Source of the DNA: Allorhizobium pseudoryzae
GTDB taxonomy: Bacteria > Pseudomonadota > Alphaproteobacteria > Rhizobiales > Rhizobiaceae
Length of the DNA stretch: 64,000 nt
Assembly: GCF_011046245.1 (NCBI RefSeq)
Contig: NZ_CP049244.1
Location: forward strand, 1,054,001 to 1,118,000
Direction: 5' to 3'
The position numbers were made by a program, and so were the translations under genes. Below, piece after piece: positions 1 to 7,788 of the stretch. The notes under the pieces are model-generated. The model was not told the DNA's origin and did not search any database. It saw only the letters and a program-made list of their open reading frames with translations. Every line of letters begins with the position of its first letter. Within the stretch, counting starts at the first letter, position 1.

Positions 1-52
1 ACAACCATCCTGTCGCATCGCCTGATGAGCGGCAAACCCGAAAGTCATACCC

Positions 53-967
53 TTGCGCTACATGCATCTGGCAGGAAGCCTTGCCGCTCTCGTCCTGGTT
101 CCGGTTCTGATCGCCCATATCGATCGGGGTCCGCTGCTGAAAGCGCTGTCGGACGTCTCGCTGGTCGAGATCGCCATCGGTCTCCTGATCGTCCAGGCGC
201 AGATCATCCTGTCCGCGCTTCGCTGGCGTTTTACCGCCCAACGGCTCGGCCAGGACATGCCGCTCGGCTGGGCCGTGCGGGAATATTACATTGCCACAGC
301 GCTCAATCAGACGCTGCCGGGCGGCGTGGCCGGCGATGCGTTGCGTGCCTATCGAAGCCGCACCTCCGCCCCGTCGGGCATCAGGCTCGCGGCGAAAAGC
401 GTGATTATTGAGAGGCTGTCCGGTCAGATGGCCTTCTTTGTCGTCTGTGCCTGCGGGCTGTTCTTCTGGCCCGGCCTGCTGGCGAGCGTCTTTCCCGTCG
501 GGCTTCTTCCCGTTGCCCTGCTGAGTGCGGCCGCCCTCATCGTGATCCTCGTCCTCGCCTGGAAAAAGCTTGCCCCACTCCGCGACGATCTTGCCCAGGT
601 CTTCGTGCGTGACGGCGCCTGGAAACGGCAGGCCGGTCTCAGCCTGTCGGCGGTTGGGTCCTATATCCTGCTCTTCTGGTTTGCTGCGCATGCCACAGGC
701 GGCACGTTGCCGCTTTCCGGGCTCGTCACCGTCGTGCCGCTCTGTCTTCTCTCGATGCTGATTCCCACCGGTTTCGGCGGCTGGGGAACGCGCGAGGCGG
801 CGGCTGCCGCGCTCTGGCCGCTGATCGGCCTCGCCAGTGCGCAAGGGGTTGCGGCGAGCGTCACCTATGGGGCTCTGGCCCTGATCGGCGCGCTTCCAGG
901 GCTTCTGCTTCTCCTCGTCAGTCATCGCACGGCAGCAAAAGAGGCTCACCGGGAAAGCCGGGCATAG
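53..967 (+). CDS. Lysylphosphatidylglycerol synthase TM-like (UPF0104) membrane protein
   Basis: A polytopic membrane protein of about 304 residues resembling the flippase-like transmembrane half of MprF/AglD proteins. Family features seen: an early R-W-R around residue 57, a TLPGGVAGDALRAYR segment near residue 90 and a glycine-rich GFGGWGTREAAAA stretch near residue 240. It lacks the soluble aminoacyl-transferase half, so lysyl-PG synthesis is not implied; lipid or glycolipid handling is an inference. The start is a TTG at 53 or an ATG at 62, because the frame is closed by two stop codons at 23-28, which may also end an upstream gene. Its 3' end overlaps the convergent FkbM gene by 22 bp. 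Confidence 0.75.
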   Translation: MRYMHLAGSLAALVLVPVLIAHIDRGPLLKALSDVSLVEIAIGLLIVQAQIILSALRWRFTAQRLGQDMPLGWAVREYYIATALNQTLPGGVAGDALRAYRSRTSAPSGIRLAAKSVIIERLSGQMAFFVVCACGLFFWPGLLASVFPVGLLPVALLSAAALIVILVLAWKKLAPLRDDLAQVFVRDGAWKRQAGLSLSAVGSYILLFWFAAHATGGTLPLSGLVTVVPLCLLSMLIPTGFGGWGTREAAAAALWPLIGLASAQGVAASVTYGALALIGALPGLLLLLVSHRTAAKEAHRESRA

Positions 968-1692
968 ATGTCACCCGATGGGGCGTCGGGCGCAAGATGC
1001 TGGATCTTTGCCTGCAAGTCCGCAAGGCCGGTCCACTCCGGTTCGACAAACCGGTGGCTTTCCCCCACGACCCGGTTGAAACGGTAATCTCCCCGGCTCG
1101 CAAGCGCTGCCAGAGCCGCGTCCGTCAGGTGCGGCATGGAGGGAATATATTCGAACGCGACGAGCGGCAGCGGCTCGTCCACGCCGTTCAGAATATCGGC
1201 TTCGGCACCCTCGACATCGATCTTGCAGAAATCGGGCATTCCATAACGCTGAACGAGGTCCGCAAGCGTCACCATCGGTACCTTCAGCGTGCGGTCCCAT
1301 TCGACAGAGGCAAAACCCGGCGTCTTGGCAGCCGTCTCGACGAAACTCGTGGAAATACTGGTCACGGTCGGGTGCCGGCTTGAAATATGAAGGTCGATCT
1401 CGCCGCTCTCGCGCCCGACGGCGACGCGTTCCAGCGCCACCAGATCCTTCTCCAGATGCTTGTGCAGGAAGTCGGCGAACAGCGGCTGCGGTTCGACCGC
1501 CACGACCCGTGCGCCGAGCTGCAGCAGGGTCCGACTGCGGCTTCCCACATGAGCGCCGATGTCGAAGACGAGATCGCCGGGCTTCACCAGTGCGCGATAG
1601 AAACGCTTCAGGCTGCTCCGCCGCCAGGGCATGCCGTAATAGATCGCAATGGAACGGGCGAGACCGAACGAGGCGGCGAGGTTTCCGGTCAC
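946..1692 (-). CDS. FkbM family SAM-dependent methyltransferase
   Basis: A methyltransferase of 248 residues with the FkbM signatures: motif I (VFDIGAHVGSRSRTLLQLGA followed by VVAVEPQP) and the hallmark CKIDVEGAEADIL. FkbM enzymes O-methylate sugars or small molecules. I chose the GTG at 1692 because it overlaps the stop of the upstream phosphatidyltransferase gene (GTGA) and has AAGGA about 9 nt upstream; the frame is open further upstream, but that part does not resemble the family and lies inside the neighbour gene. Translational coupling suggests a shared pathway with the two genes upstream. The acceptor is unknown. Confidence 0.85.
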   Translation of the reverse strand: MTGNLAASFGLARSIAIYYGMPWRRSSLKRFYRALVKPGDLVFDIGAHVGSRSRTLLQLGARVVAVEPQPLFADFLHKHLEKDLVALERVAVGRESGEIDLHISSRHPTVTSISTSFVETAAKTPGFASVEWDRTLKVPMVTLADLVQRYGMPDFCKIDVEGAEADILNGVDEPLPLVAFEYIPSMPHLTDAALAALASRGDYRFNRVVGESHRFVEPEWTGLADLQAKIQHLAPDAPSGDIYARLSR

Positions 1693-2471
1693 GGAGCGCT
1701 GTCCTTGCGGGTGAGAAGCCAGATCGTATCGACGGCGAACGAATAGACGAGAAGCGCCAGGCACAGGGCAGAGAGCATGCCCGATGCCGGTTGCCCGAAG
1801 CCGGGCAGGATGACGAGACAGAGGGCCGCCACCTGCACCACACAGATGATCTTGCGCCGCAGGGAGGGGAAAAGCTCCTGGCGCAATTTTGGCAGCAGCC
1901 ACTGGGCCAGGATGAAACCGTAGCGCATCAGGCCGATCAGCACCACCCAGAGCCCCGCCTTTCCGAGCACGGCGCAACCGATGGACAACATCAGGATCAG
2001 GAAGGCATCCACTTCCATGTCGAAGCGGGCGCCGAGGCGCGACTGCTGCCGGAAGCGTCGTGCGAGATAGCCGTCCACCCCGTCGAGCGACAGCGCAAGC
2101 ACGGTCGCGCCGAAGACGGACCACAGGAGCAGGTTCACCTCATGCGCGGCAAACACGGAAGAGGAGAGGATGGTGGCGGCGATCAGGCTCACCAGACCCG
2201 CCCGGATCGCCGTCACGAGGTTGGCGTAACCGAAGCGCGGATGGTCGTGGTTCGGCAACCCGTAGAGCACGAAACCGAACATCACCGCCAGAATGAGCGC
2301 GGCCAGCAGGGGCACGTGCAGCTCGATCGGCAGATGCAGCGCCGCAACGGCCCAAACCGCAACCGACAAGCCATAGGCGCAGCACAGCGCCTTCAACGTG
2401 CTGGCCAGCAGCTTGCCCGCGTCTGGCCGCAGGCCCGGCGACTGCTCGCTCATCTCCGGCAGGGCTGCCAT
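1689..2471 (-). CDS. CDP-alcohol phosphatidyltransferase family protein
   Basis: An integral membrane enzyme of 260 residues with several hydrophobic segments. It carries the complete CDP-OH-P motif: D130, D133-G134, A137-R138, G147, D151 and D155 in the DxxDGxxAR(x8)G(x3)D(x3)D pattern. Members swap CMP of a CDP-alcohol for another alcohol, making phospholipid head groups or inositol-phosphate-type products; the alcohol here cannot be told. The start has GGAGG 8 nt upstream. It lies 19 bp downstream of the ribA-like gene and overlaps the FkbM gene, forming a leftward three-gene unit, so a lipid enzyme is co-transcribed with a pteridine-type enzyme. Confidence 0.85.
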   Translation of the reverse strand: MAALPEMSEQSPGLRPDAGKLLASTLKALCCAYGLSVAVWAVAALHLPIELHVPLLAALILAVMFGFVLYGLPNHDHPRFGYANLVTAIRAGLVSLIAATILSSSVFAAHEVNLLLWSVFGATVLALSLDGVDGYLARRFRQQSRLGARFDMEVDAFLILMLSIGCAVLGKAGLWVVLIGLMRYGFILAQWLLPKLRQELFPSLRRKIICVVQVAALCLVILPGFGQPASGMLSALCLALLVYSFAVDTIWLLTRKDSAP

Positions 2472-2490
2472 TGTTAAGTCCTCCCGGCCG

Positions 2491-3597
2491 TCATTCGGCG
2501 GCGATCAGCGTTTCGAGATCCATCATGTGGCCGGCCCGCAGTGTCTTGGTCCGCAGGTAGTTCTCGTTTTCGCGGGTCACGCGACCGAGCACAGCGGTTC
2601 TCTGATGCACCTTAATTCCGGCACGGCGCAGGCTGTCAATCTTCGTCGGGTTGTTGGTGAACACCGTCACCTCCGCAATGTCGAGCAGCTTCAGCATGGC
2701 AACGGCAGCCTCGTATCTCCGATGGTCCTCGGCAAAGCCGAGTTCCGCGTCGGCATCGATCGTGTCGAGGCCGCGGTGCTGATAGCCGTAAGCGCGCATC
2801 TTGGCGCCGATCCCGGTGCCGCGACCCTCCTGGTCGAGGTACAGCAGAACCCCGCCACCGGCCTGCTGCAGGAGATCAAGACCGTTGCGCAACTGGTCGC
2901 CGCAATCGCATTTCAGCGAGCCGCACAGATCGCCGGTGATGCAGGAGGAATGGATGCGGATCGGCACCGGCTTGGAAACGTCCGGCTTGCCGACGATGAT
3001 CGCCACCTGATCCTTCTGAGCCACGCCGCCACGGAAGACGACGAAATCGGCATCGCCATACTCTTCCAGCGGTACCCGCGTGCGCACGACCTTCTGAAAA
3101 TTGCCGCGCGCCGGCCTGTAGGTCGTCAGCGTGTTTGCGTGCAGGCTGCAGCAGCCGGAGAACAGGTCCTGGCGGCTGGTCACATCCGACACTATCATGG
3201 CTGGCAAAAGCAGCGAGACATGCGCCAGCTCGACGCTGTCCGAGCCAAGCTTCGGCGCCTTCACCCAGCGCTTCGGCCGTTCGACATCAAGCGCATAAGA
3301 CAGTCTCGACGCCCGATCGAAGTCGAGGCCGGCAAGCGGCACCAGCACGTCTGACGTCGTCTTCAGGCCGAGGCGGGCGGCGCGTTTGCCGGTCAGCAGC
3401 AGGTGATGATCATTGTCCGTCACACGGGCAAATTCGTCGTAGACTTTAGGCTGCACGGCATCCAGCGCCAGAACCGCCAGGGTCTGCGCCTCGTTTCGCA
3501 GCAAAACCGGGCGGCCGTATCGAAGTTCGGACACGGCGCGTTCCACCTCGACGGCAGAATCAAACAGGGCGGTGGAAAATGGGCTTGGTGCTGTCAT
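2491..3597 (-). CDS. ribA: GTP cyclohydrolase II (RibA-like) with degenerate RibB-like N-terminus
   Basis: The C-terminal half is a GTP cyclohydrolase II. The zinc cysteines C219, C230 and C232 sit in HSSCITGDLCGSLKCDCG, followed by DQEGRGTGIGAKMRAYGYQ with the catalytic-type tyrosine at 270, an arginine pair at 293-294, and TNNPTKI. It should open GTP to the diaminopyrimidine precursor of riboflavin and related compounds. The first 160 or so residues look like a shortened RibB (DHBP synthase) domain: AVSELRYGRPVLL aligns with the RibB start, but NEAQTL stands where the acidic DDEDRENEGD active-site segment belongs, so RibB activity is unlikely. AGGAGG lies 5 nt before the ATG. Setting and altered N-terminus suggest a specialised paralogue rather than housekeeping RibA (inference). 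Confidence 0.85.
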   Translation of the reverse strand: MTAPSPFSTALFDSAVEVERAVSELRYGRPVLLRNEAQTLAVLALDAVQPKVYDEFARVTDNDHHLLLTGKRAARLGLKTTSDVLVPLAGLDFDRASRLSYALDVERPKRWVKAPKLGSDSVELAHVSLLLPAMIVSDVTSRQDLFSGCCSLHANTLTTYRPARGNFQKVVRTRVPLEEYGDADFVVFRGGVAQKDQVAIIVGKPDVSKPVPIRIHSSCITGDLCGSLKCDCGDQLRNGLDLLQQAGGGVLLYLDQEGRGTGIGAKMRAYGYQHRGLDTIDADAELGFAEDHRRYEAAVAMLKLLDIAEVTVFTNNPTKIDSLRRAGIKVHQRTAVLGRVTRENENYLRTKTLRAGHMMDLETLIAAE

Positions 3598-3753
3598 GCT
3601 AGCCTCCTGATGTCTTTAGCTGCGATTACGCGGGCACGTCCTCGACGGATCGTTGGAAACGGGTAAAAGAATTTTGATGGACAGAGGGCGTTCATTTTGC
3701 AGACGCTGCCCTATCTGATGCCAGTCAAGGCTTACCCAGTTGCAGGATGTCGT

Positions 3754-4758
3754 ATGACGCTCTCCCATTTTCGCCACGAACCGAAAGAGGACATAACGCC
3801 GTCACGGGCCTTATGGTTCGAGGCGCCGGGAAAAGCAGTGTTGTGCGATGGGTCGGTCCCGGCGCCCGCGGCGGGGGAGGTTCTCGTGCGCACCAGCTTT
3901 TCCAGCATCAGCCGGGGGACGGAAGCGACGGTCTTTCAAGGCCTTGTCCCGGAAAGCGAGCGCGAACGCATGCGCGTGCCGTTCATGGATGGCGAATTCG
4001 GGTTTCCGGTGAAATATGGCTACTGCGCCATCGGCACGGTGGAAGAAGGCGAGCCGGATCTCATCGGGCGGTCAGTGTTCTGCCTGCATCCGCATCAGGA
4101 GCTGTTCGTCGTACCGGCCGCGGCCGTCACGCCGCTACCGCAGGATCTGCCGGCGAGCCGCGCTGTGCTGGCGGCCAACATGGAAACGGCGCTGAACATC
4201 ATCTGGGATGCCGCCATCCTGCCCGGCGAGCGGATTGCCGTCTTCGGTGCGGGCGTGGTCGGCAGTCTCGTTGCCTATCTTGCGACCCGCATCACCGGCA
4301 CGGAGGTCGTGCTGACCGATCCCAATCTGGAGCGTGCCAGCCTCGCCGAAGCGCTTGGGGTCGCCTTTGCCGTGCCGAACAGCCTGGAGGGCGAATTCGA
4401 CGCCCTGATCAATGCCTCCGGCGCCTCCGCCGCCCTGTCGCAGGCAATCGACCTTGCGGGGCTGGAGGCGCGCATCGTCGAAGCCAGCTGGTATGGCGAA
4501 CGGCCGGTCAGCCTGTCGCTGGGGGGTGCCTTTCATTCGCGGCGGCTATCGATCGTGTCGTCGCAGGTGGGGCATGTCTCTGGACGGATGCGTGCCCGCT
4601 GGAGCCATGCGCGCCGATTGGCCAAGGTCATGGACCTGTTGCGCGACGATCGACTGGAGGCGCTGATCTCGGGCGAAACCGCCTTTGCTGATCTGGCGGA
4701 GGATTATCCCCGTATCCTCCAGTCATCTGCCACGCTTCTCCACCGAATCCGATACTGA
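3754..4758 (+). CDS. BchC-like zinc-binding-type MDR dehydrogenase
   Basis: A medium-chain dehydrogenase/reductase of about 334 residues. It resembles the BchC-type subfamily (ALWFEAPGKAVL, SISRGTEATVFQG, GFPVKYGYCAIG) and has a Rossmann motif GAGVVGSLVAYLA near residue 170. The usual GHE and catalytic zinc cysteine are not visible where classical alcohol dehydrogenases have them. Substrate unknown; probably an NAD(P)-dependent oxidation or reduction of a side chain. I chose the ATG at 3754 because AGGA lies 6 nt upstream; the frame also allows ATG 3718 and TTG 3697. It is the first gene of a rightward set and is divergent from the ribA-like gene. Confidence 0.8.
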   Translation: MTLSHFRHEPKEDITPSRALWFEAPGKAVLCDGSVPAPAAGEVLVRTSFSSISRGTEATVFQGLVPESERERMRVPFMDGEFGFPVKYGYCAIGTVEEGEPDLIGRSVFCLHPHQELFVVPAAAVTPLPQDLPASRAVLAANMETALNIIWDAAILPGERIAVFGAGVVGSLVAYLATRITGTEVVLTDPNLERASLAEALGVAFAVPNSLEGEFDALINASGASAALSQAIDLAGLEARIVEASWYGERPVSLSLGGAFHSRRLSIVSSQVGHVSGRMRARWSHARRLAKVMDLLRDDRLEALISGETAFADLAEDYPRILQSSATLLHRIRY

Positions 4759-4776
4759 AAAAGGAATAGAATACGA

Positions 4777-5175
4777 ATGTTTGCCGTCGAAGTCCGGGAC
4801 CACATCATGATCGCCCACAGCCTGCCACGCCCGGTCTTCGGGCCGGCGCAAGGCATGCACGGCGCCACCTTCGTCGTCGATGCGGCCTTCTTCACGAAGG
4901 AGCTGGACGAGGATGGGCTGGCGGTGGATATCGGCCTTGCCACGCAGACGCTCTCCGAAGTGCTGAAGCCGCTGAACTACCAGAACCTCGATGAACTGGA
5001 AATCTTCAAGGGGCGGGTTACCACCACCGAGGTTCTGTCGAAACACATTTTCGACCGGCTGGCGGAGGCGGTGGCCGAAAAGAAACTCGGTCCCGGCAGC
5101 CACCGCATCTGCCGCCTTCGTGTTCTCCTGCATGAAAGCCATGCGGCGCGTGGCTGGTACGAGGCGGATCTTTGA
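4777..5175 (+). CDS. 6-pyruvoyl-tetrahydropterin synthase / QueD-like protein, catalytic residues missing
   Basis: A 132-residue protein with the length and layout of the PTPS/QueD fold: an early AHSL (H14), MHGATF (H28), VDIG near 50, a TTTEVLSKHIFDRL helix near 82-95 and LLHES (E120). Against E. coli QueD by eye, the catalytic Cys is A24, the third zinc ligand of HGH is A30, and the catalytic Asp-His pair is N67-Y68. Two zinc-type histidines and the pterin-anchoring glutamate remain. It probably binds a pterin-like ligand but should not do the classical reaction; it may do other chemistry or act as a binding subunit (inference). AAGGAA precedes the ATG, 18 bp after the dehydrogenase gene. 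Confidence 0.8.
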   Translation: MFAVEVRDHIMIAHSLPRPVFGPAQGMHGATFVVDAAFFTKELDEDGLAVDIGLATQTLSEVLKPLNYQNLDELEIFKGRVTTTEVLSKHIFDRLAEAVAEKKLGPGSHRICRLRVLLHESHAARGWYEADL

Positions 5176-6212
5176 ACCGCCATCTGGTTTTTGCCTATCC
5201 GGGCTGCCTTGAGACCAAGACCGGCGGCTACGGCTATGACCGGCACCTGATCCGCGACCTGACCGATCTCGGCTGGTCGATCCAGACGATGAGCCTCGGC
5301 TCAGGATTCCCGGCGCCTTCCGCCTTGGTTCTGGCCGAGGCCGAACGGCAGCTTTCGGCGCTTGCGGATGGCACGCTGGTTCTGATCGACGGTCTTGCCT
5401 TCGGCGTGATGGCGGACTGGGCTTCACGAGAGGCAAGCCGTCTGCGGCTTGTCGCGCTGGTCCATCATCCCCTCGGCCTCGAAACGGGCGTCACCGCCGA
5501 GCAAAGCGAGCGGCTTCTGGCAGGCGAGGCACGGGCGCTGTCTGCGGTGCGCCACGTCTTCGTCACCTCGCACGCGACGGCGCGGCAGGTCTCTGCTCTT
5601 CTTTCGGTGCCGTCGGAAAAGGTCACCGCCGCCTTGCCGGGGACGGAACCGGGAGCCCCTGCCGCATCGGGGGAGGCCCAGCCGCACATTCTCTCCGTCG
5701 GGTCGCTGACGCGGCGCAAGGGCCACGACGTGCTTCTTCAGGCGCTTTCCCGCCTTACGCATCTCGCCTGGCGCGCCACCATCATCGGAAGCCCCGATCT
5801 TGATCCTTCGACGGCGAGGCAACTTGCGGCTCTCACTGAAGAGCTCGGGCTGACGGATCGGGTCACGCTGGCCGGCGAACGGCCGGACGTGCGTGCCGAG
5901 ATGGCCAAGGCCGATCTCTTTGTGCTGGCCAGCCGTTACGAAGGTTACGGCATGGTGTTTGCCGAGGCTCTCGCGCACGGACTTCCCATTGTCGGTTGCC
6001 ATGCCGGCGCCGTGCCGGATGTGGTGCCACAGGATGCCGGGCGTCTCGTCGGCGTGGATGATGTCAATGCCCTCGCGGACGCCATCGCAACGCTGGTGGC
6101 CGACGGGGAGCTGCGCCGGCAGATGGCTGCGGCATCGAGGAGGGCAGGCCTTGCCCTGCCACGCTGGCGGGATACCGCCATCACCGTTTCGAACAGGCTG
6201 GAGGAGATTTGA
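5172..6212 (+). CDS. Glycosyltransferase family 4
   Basis: A retaining GT-B glycosyltransferase of about 346 residues. The N-terminal domain begins LVFAYPGCLETKTGGYGYDRHL. The C-terminal domain has SVGSLTRRKGHDVLLQAL near residue 175 and the EGYGMVFAE motif with E257 and E265 (E-x7-E), which binds the nucleotide sugar. Donor and acceptor are unknown. The start appears to be a TTG at 5172 overlapping the stop of the PTPS-like gene (TTGA), which implies translational coupling. In this setting it would add a sugar to the cluster's small-molecule product or to a lipid (inference). Confidence 0.85.
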   Translation: MNRHLVFAYPGCLETKTGGYGYDRHLIRDLTDLGWSIQTMSLGSGFPAPSALVLAEAERQLSALADGTLVLIDGLAFGVMADWASREASRLRLVALVHHPLGLETGVTAEQSERLLAGEARALSAVRHVFVTSHATARQVSALLSVPSEKVTAALPGTEPGAPAASGEAQPHILSVGSLTRRKGHDVLLQALSRLTHLAWRATIIGSPDLDPSTARQLAALTEELGLTDRVTLAGERPDVRAEMAKADLFVLASRYEGYGMVFAEALAHGLPIVGCHAGAVPDVVPQDAGRLVGVDDVNALADAIATLVADGELRRQMAAASRRAGLALPRWRDTAITVSNRLEEI

Positions 6213-7007
6213 ATGAGCGGCTTCGACACATCCTGGCTTAGCCTGCGCGAACCGGCGGATCGGGCTGCCCGCAACCCCGTTCTGCTGCGCAGGCTCGCGG
6301 CGGTGCTTGCCGAAGGCGAGCGCGCGCCCCACGTCATGGATATCGGCTGTGGCACCGGCTCGACCTATCGCACTCTCAGTGCCCGTTTGCCGCAGGCGAC
6401 CGATTGGTTGCTGGTCGATTACGATCCCGCCCTTCTTGGCGAAGCCTCGCGGCTGATCGGCCGACCGGAGGTGAAAACCCTTCAGCAGGATCTCACCGAT
6501 CTCGAGAGCCTGACCCTGGATGGCATCGATCTTTTGACCGCCTCTGCCTTCTTCGATCTCTGTTCGCTGTCGTTCTGTGAAGATCTGGCCGCACGGCTGG
6601 CGAAGCATAATGTCGCGCTCTATGCCGCGCTGAATTACGATGGCCGCATCATCTGGACCAACCGGCATGTGCTGGACATCCAGATCGTGCGCAGTTTCAA
6701 CCGACACCAGGCGACAGACAAGGGGTTCGGCGAAGCGCTCGGCCCCATGGCGACACCGCATCTGAAAAGTGTGTTTCAGGGGTTAGGCTACGAAGTGTTG
6801 ACGGGGGATAGTCCCTGGCGGATCGGCCCCGGCGAGGAGGCGCTGCATCGCGCCTTCGTCGAGGGCATGGTTGCCCCGGTTCTGGAGATGGGGGACGTGG
6901 ATCGGGCCTCTGTCGAGTCCTGGCGCGACCAGCGTCTAGCCGATATCGACCAGGGCGGAAGCTGCCTGGTCGGTCACCTGGACCTTCTGGCTCTGCCGCC
7001 GCGCTGA
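6213..7007 (+). CDS. Class I SAM-dependent methyltransferase
   Basis: A 264-residue protein with Rossmann methyltransferase motif I (VMDIGCGTGSTYRTL near residue 41), motif II (LLVDYDPALLGEA) and an acidic QQDLTDLESL segment near 90. Substrate unknown. The ATG follows the stop of the glycosyltransferase gene without any gap, so it belongs to the same rightward operon. The last 72 bp overlap the 3' end of the convergent RibD-like gene, an unusually long antisense overlap; both reading frames look genuine there. Confidence 0.85.
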   Translation: MSGFDTSWLSLREPADRAARNPVLLRRLAAVLAEGERAPHVMDIGCGTGSTYRTLSARLPQATDWLLVDYDPALLGEASRLIGRPEVKTLQQDLTDLESLTLDGIDLLTASAFFDLCSLSFCEDLAARLAKHNVALYAALNYDGRIIWTNRHVLDIQIVRSFNRHQATDKGFGEALGPMATPHLKSVFQGLGYEVLTGDSPWRIGPGEEALHRAFVEGMVAPVLEMGDVDRASVESWRDQRLADIDQGGSCLVGHLDLLALPPR

Positions 7008-7772
7008 GGCCACCGGCTGCTCGCGCAGTCTGCAGTCGAAGAGAACATCACTGCCGAGGCTGAAGACATTCGCGGAGGGGCGATGCGCTTCGGACAGGGT
7101 GCGGATCGGTGGCAGCGAAATGCCCTGCGGCCCCGACCCGATGATCAGCGGCGCGATCGACACGTGCAGATGATCGACCAGTCCGTGGTCGACGAAGCGG
7201 GCGATCGTCCGGGCCCCGCCTTCCACCAGGATGCGCTCCAGGTTCCGGTCCTCCAGTGCTTCCAGGATCTCGTTCGGACAAAGACCGTTCTCGCCGCGCG
7301 GCAGGCGGATCACATCGGCCGGATAATCCCGCTGTGGCGCCTTGTCCGACTGGATGAGGATGATCTGTGCTCCGCCGTCGTGAAACAGACCTTCCTCGCC
7401 GGTGAGCTCCGCATGGCAATCGATCACCACGCGCACCGGGTCCGGCCCCGTCACGGCGCGCACGGAGAGACGCGGATTGTCCGCTTTCACCGTGCCGATC
7501 CCGATGATCACCGCGTCCACAAGGGCGCGGCAGCGGTGCAGGTGTGCGATGCCGTCGGGGCCGGAAATGTCACGGGCGTCGCCGAACGGCGTTGCCACCC
7601 GCCCGTCAAGCGATTGTCCGACCTGCGCCAGCACAAAACGACCGCGGGCCGCGGCAATCGGTCCGTACAGCGCCAGCGCCGGTTCCGGCGCGCGGGCGGG
7701 CAGGGCCTGTTTCCGCTGCCGGATCGCCAGCAGGCGTGACCAGAGCATGTCGTTCATGTCGATACGGCGCAT
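6936..7772 (-). CDS. RibD-type pyrimidine/pteridine reductase (no deaminase domain)
   Basis: A stand-alone RibD C-terminal reductase of about 278 residues. Typical segments: FVLAQVGQSLDGRVA near residue 45, GIGTVKADNPRLSVR near 85 and RILVEGGARTIARFVDHGLVD near 180. The zinc-dependent deaminase half of bifunctional RibD is absent. The family reduces the ribosyl group of a GTP-derived aminopyrimidine with NADPH, which pairs with the GTP cyclohydrolase II-like gene nearby. I chose the ATG at 7772, which leaves 16 bp after the cytochrome b561 gene; an ATG at 7814 would overlap that gene. Neither has a strong ribosome binding site. It probably shares a transcript with the cytochrome b561 gene. 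Confidence 0.8.
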   Translation of the reverse strand: MRRIDMNDMLWSRLLAIRQRKQALPARAPEPALALYGPIAAARGRFVLAQVGQSLDGRVATPFGDARDISGPDGIAHLHRCRALVDAVIIGIGTVKADNPRLSVRAVTGPDPVRVVIDCHAELTGEEGLFHDGGAQIILIQSDKAPQRDYPADVIRLPRGENGLCPNEILEALEDRNLERILVEGGARTIARFVDHGLVDHLHVSIAPLIIGSGPQGISLPPIRTLSEAHRPSANVFSLGSDVLFDCRLREQPVASARRQSQKVQVTDQAASALVDIG

Positions 7773-7788
7773 GGGGCAATCACATCCG

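Noticed and set aside
1693..2124. Upstream extension of the FkbM gene
   Set aside because: The extension lies within the phosphatidyltransferase gene and lacks family similarity; GTG 1690-1692 with a ribosome binding site explains the start.
2491..7772. Toxoflavin/fervenulin-type cluster
   Set aside because: RibA-like, reductase and methyltransferase genes are shared with that logic, but the typical toxoflavin partners are not seen, and a PTPS-like and a glycosyltransferase gene are extra.
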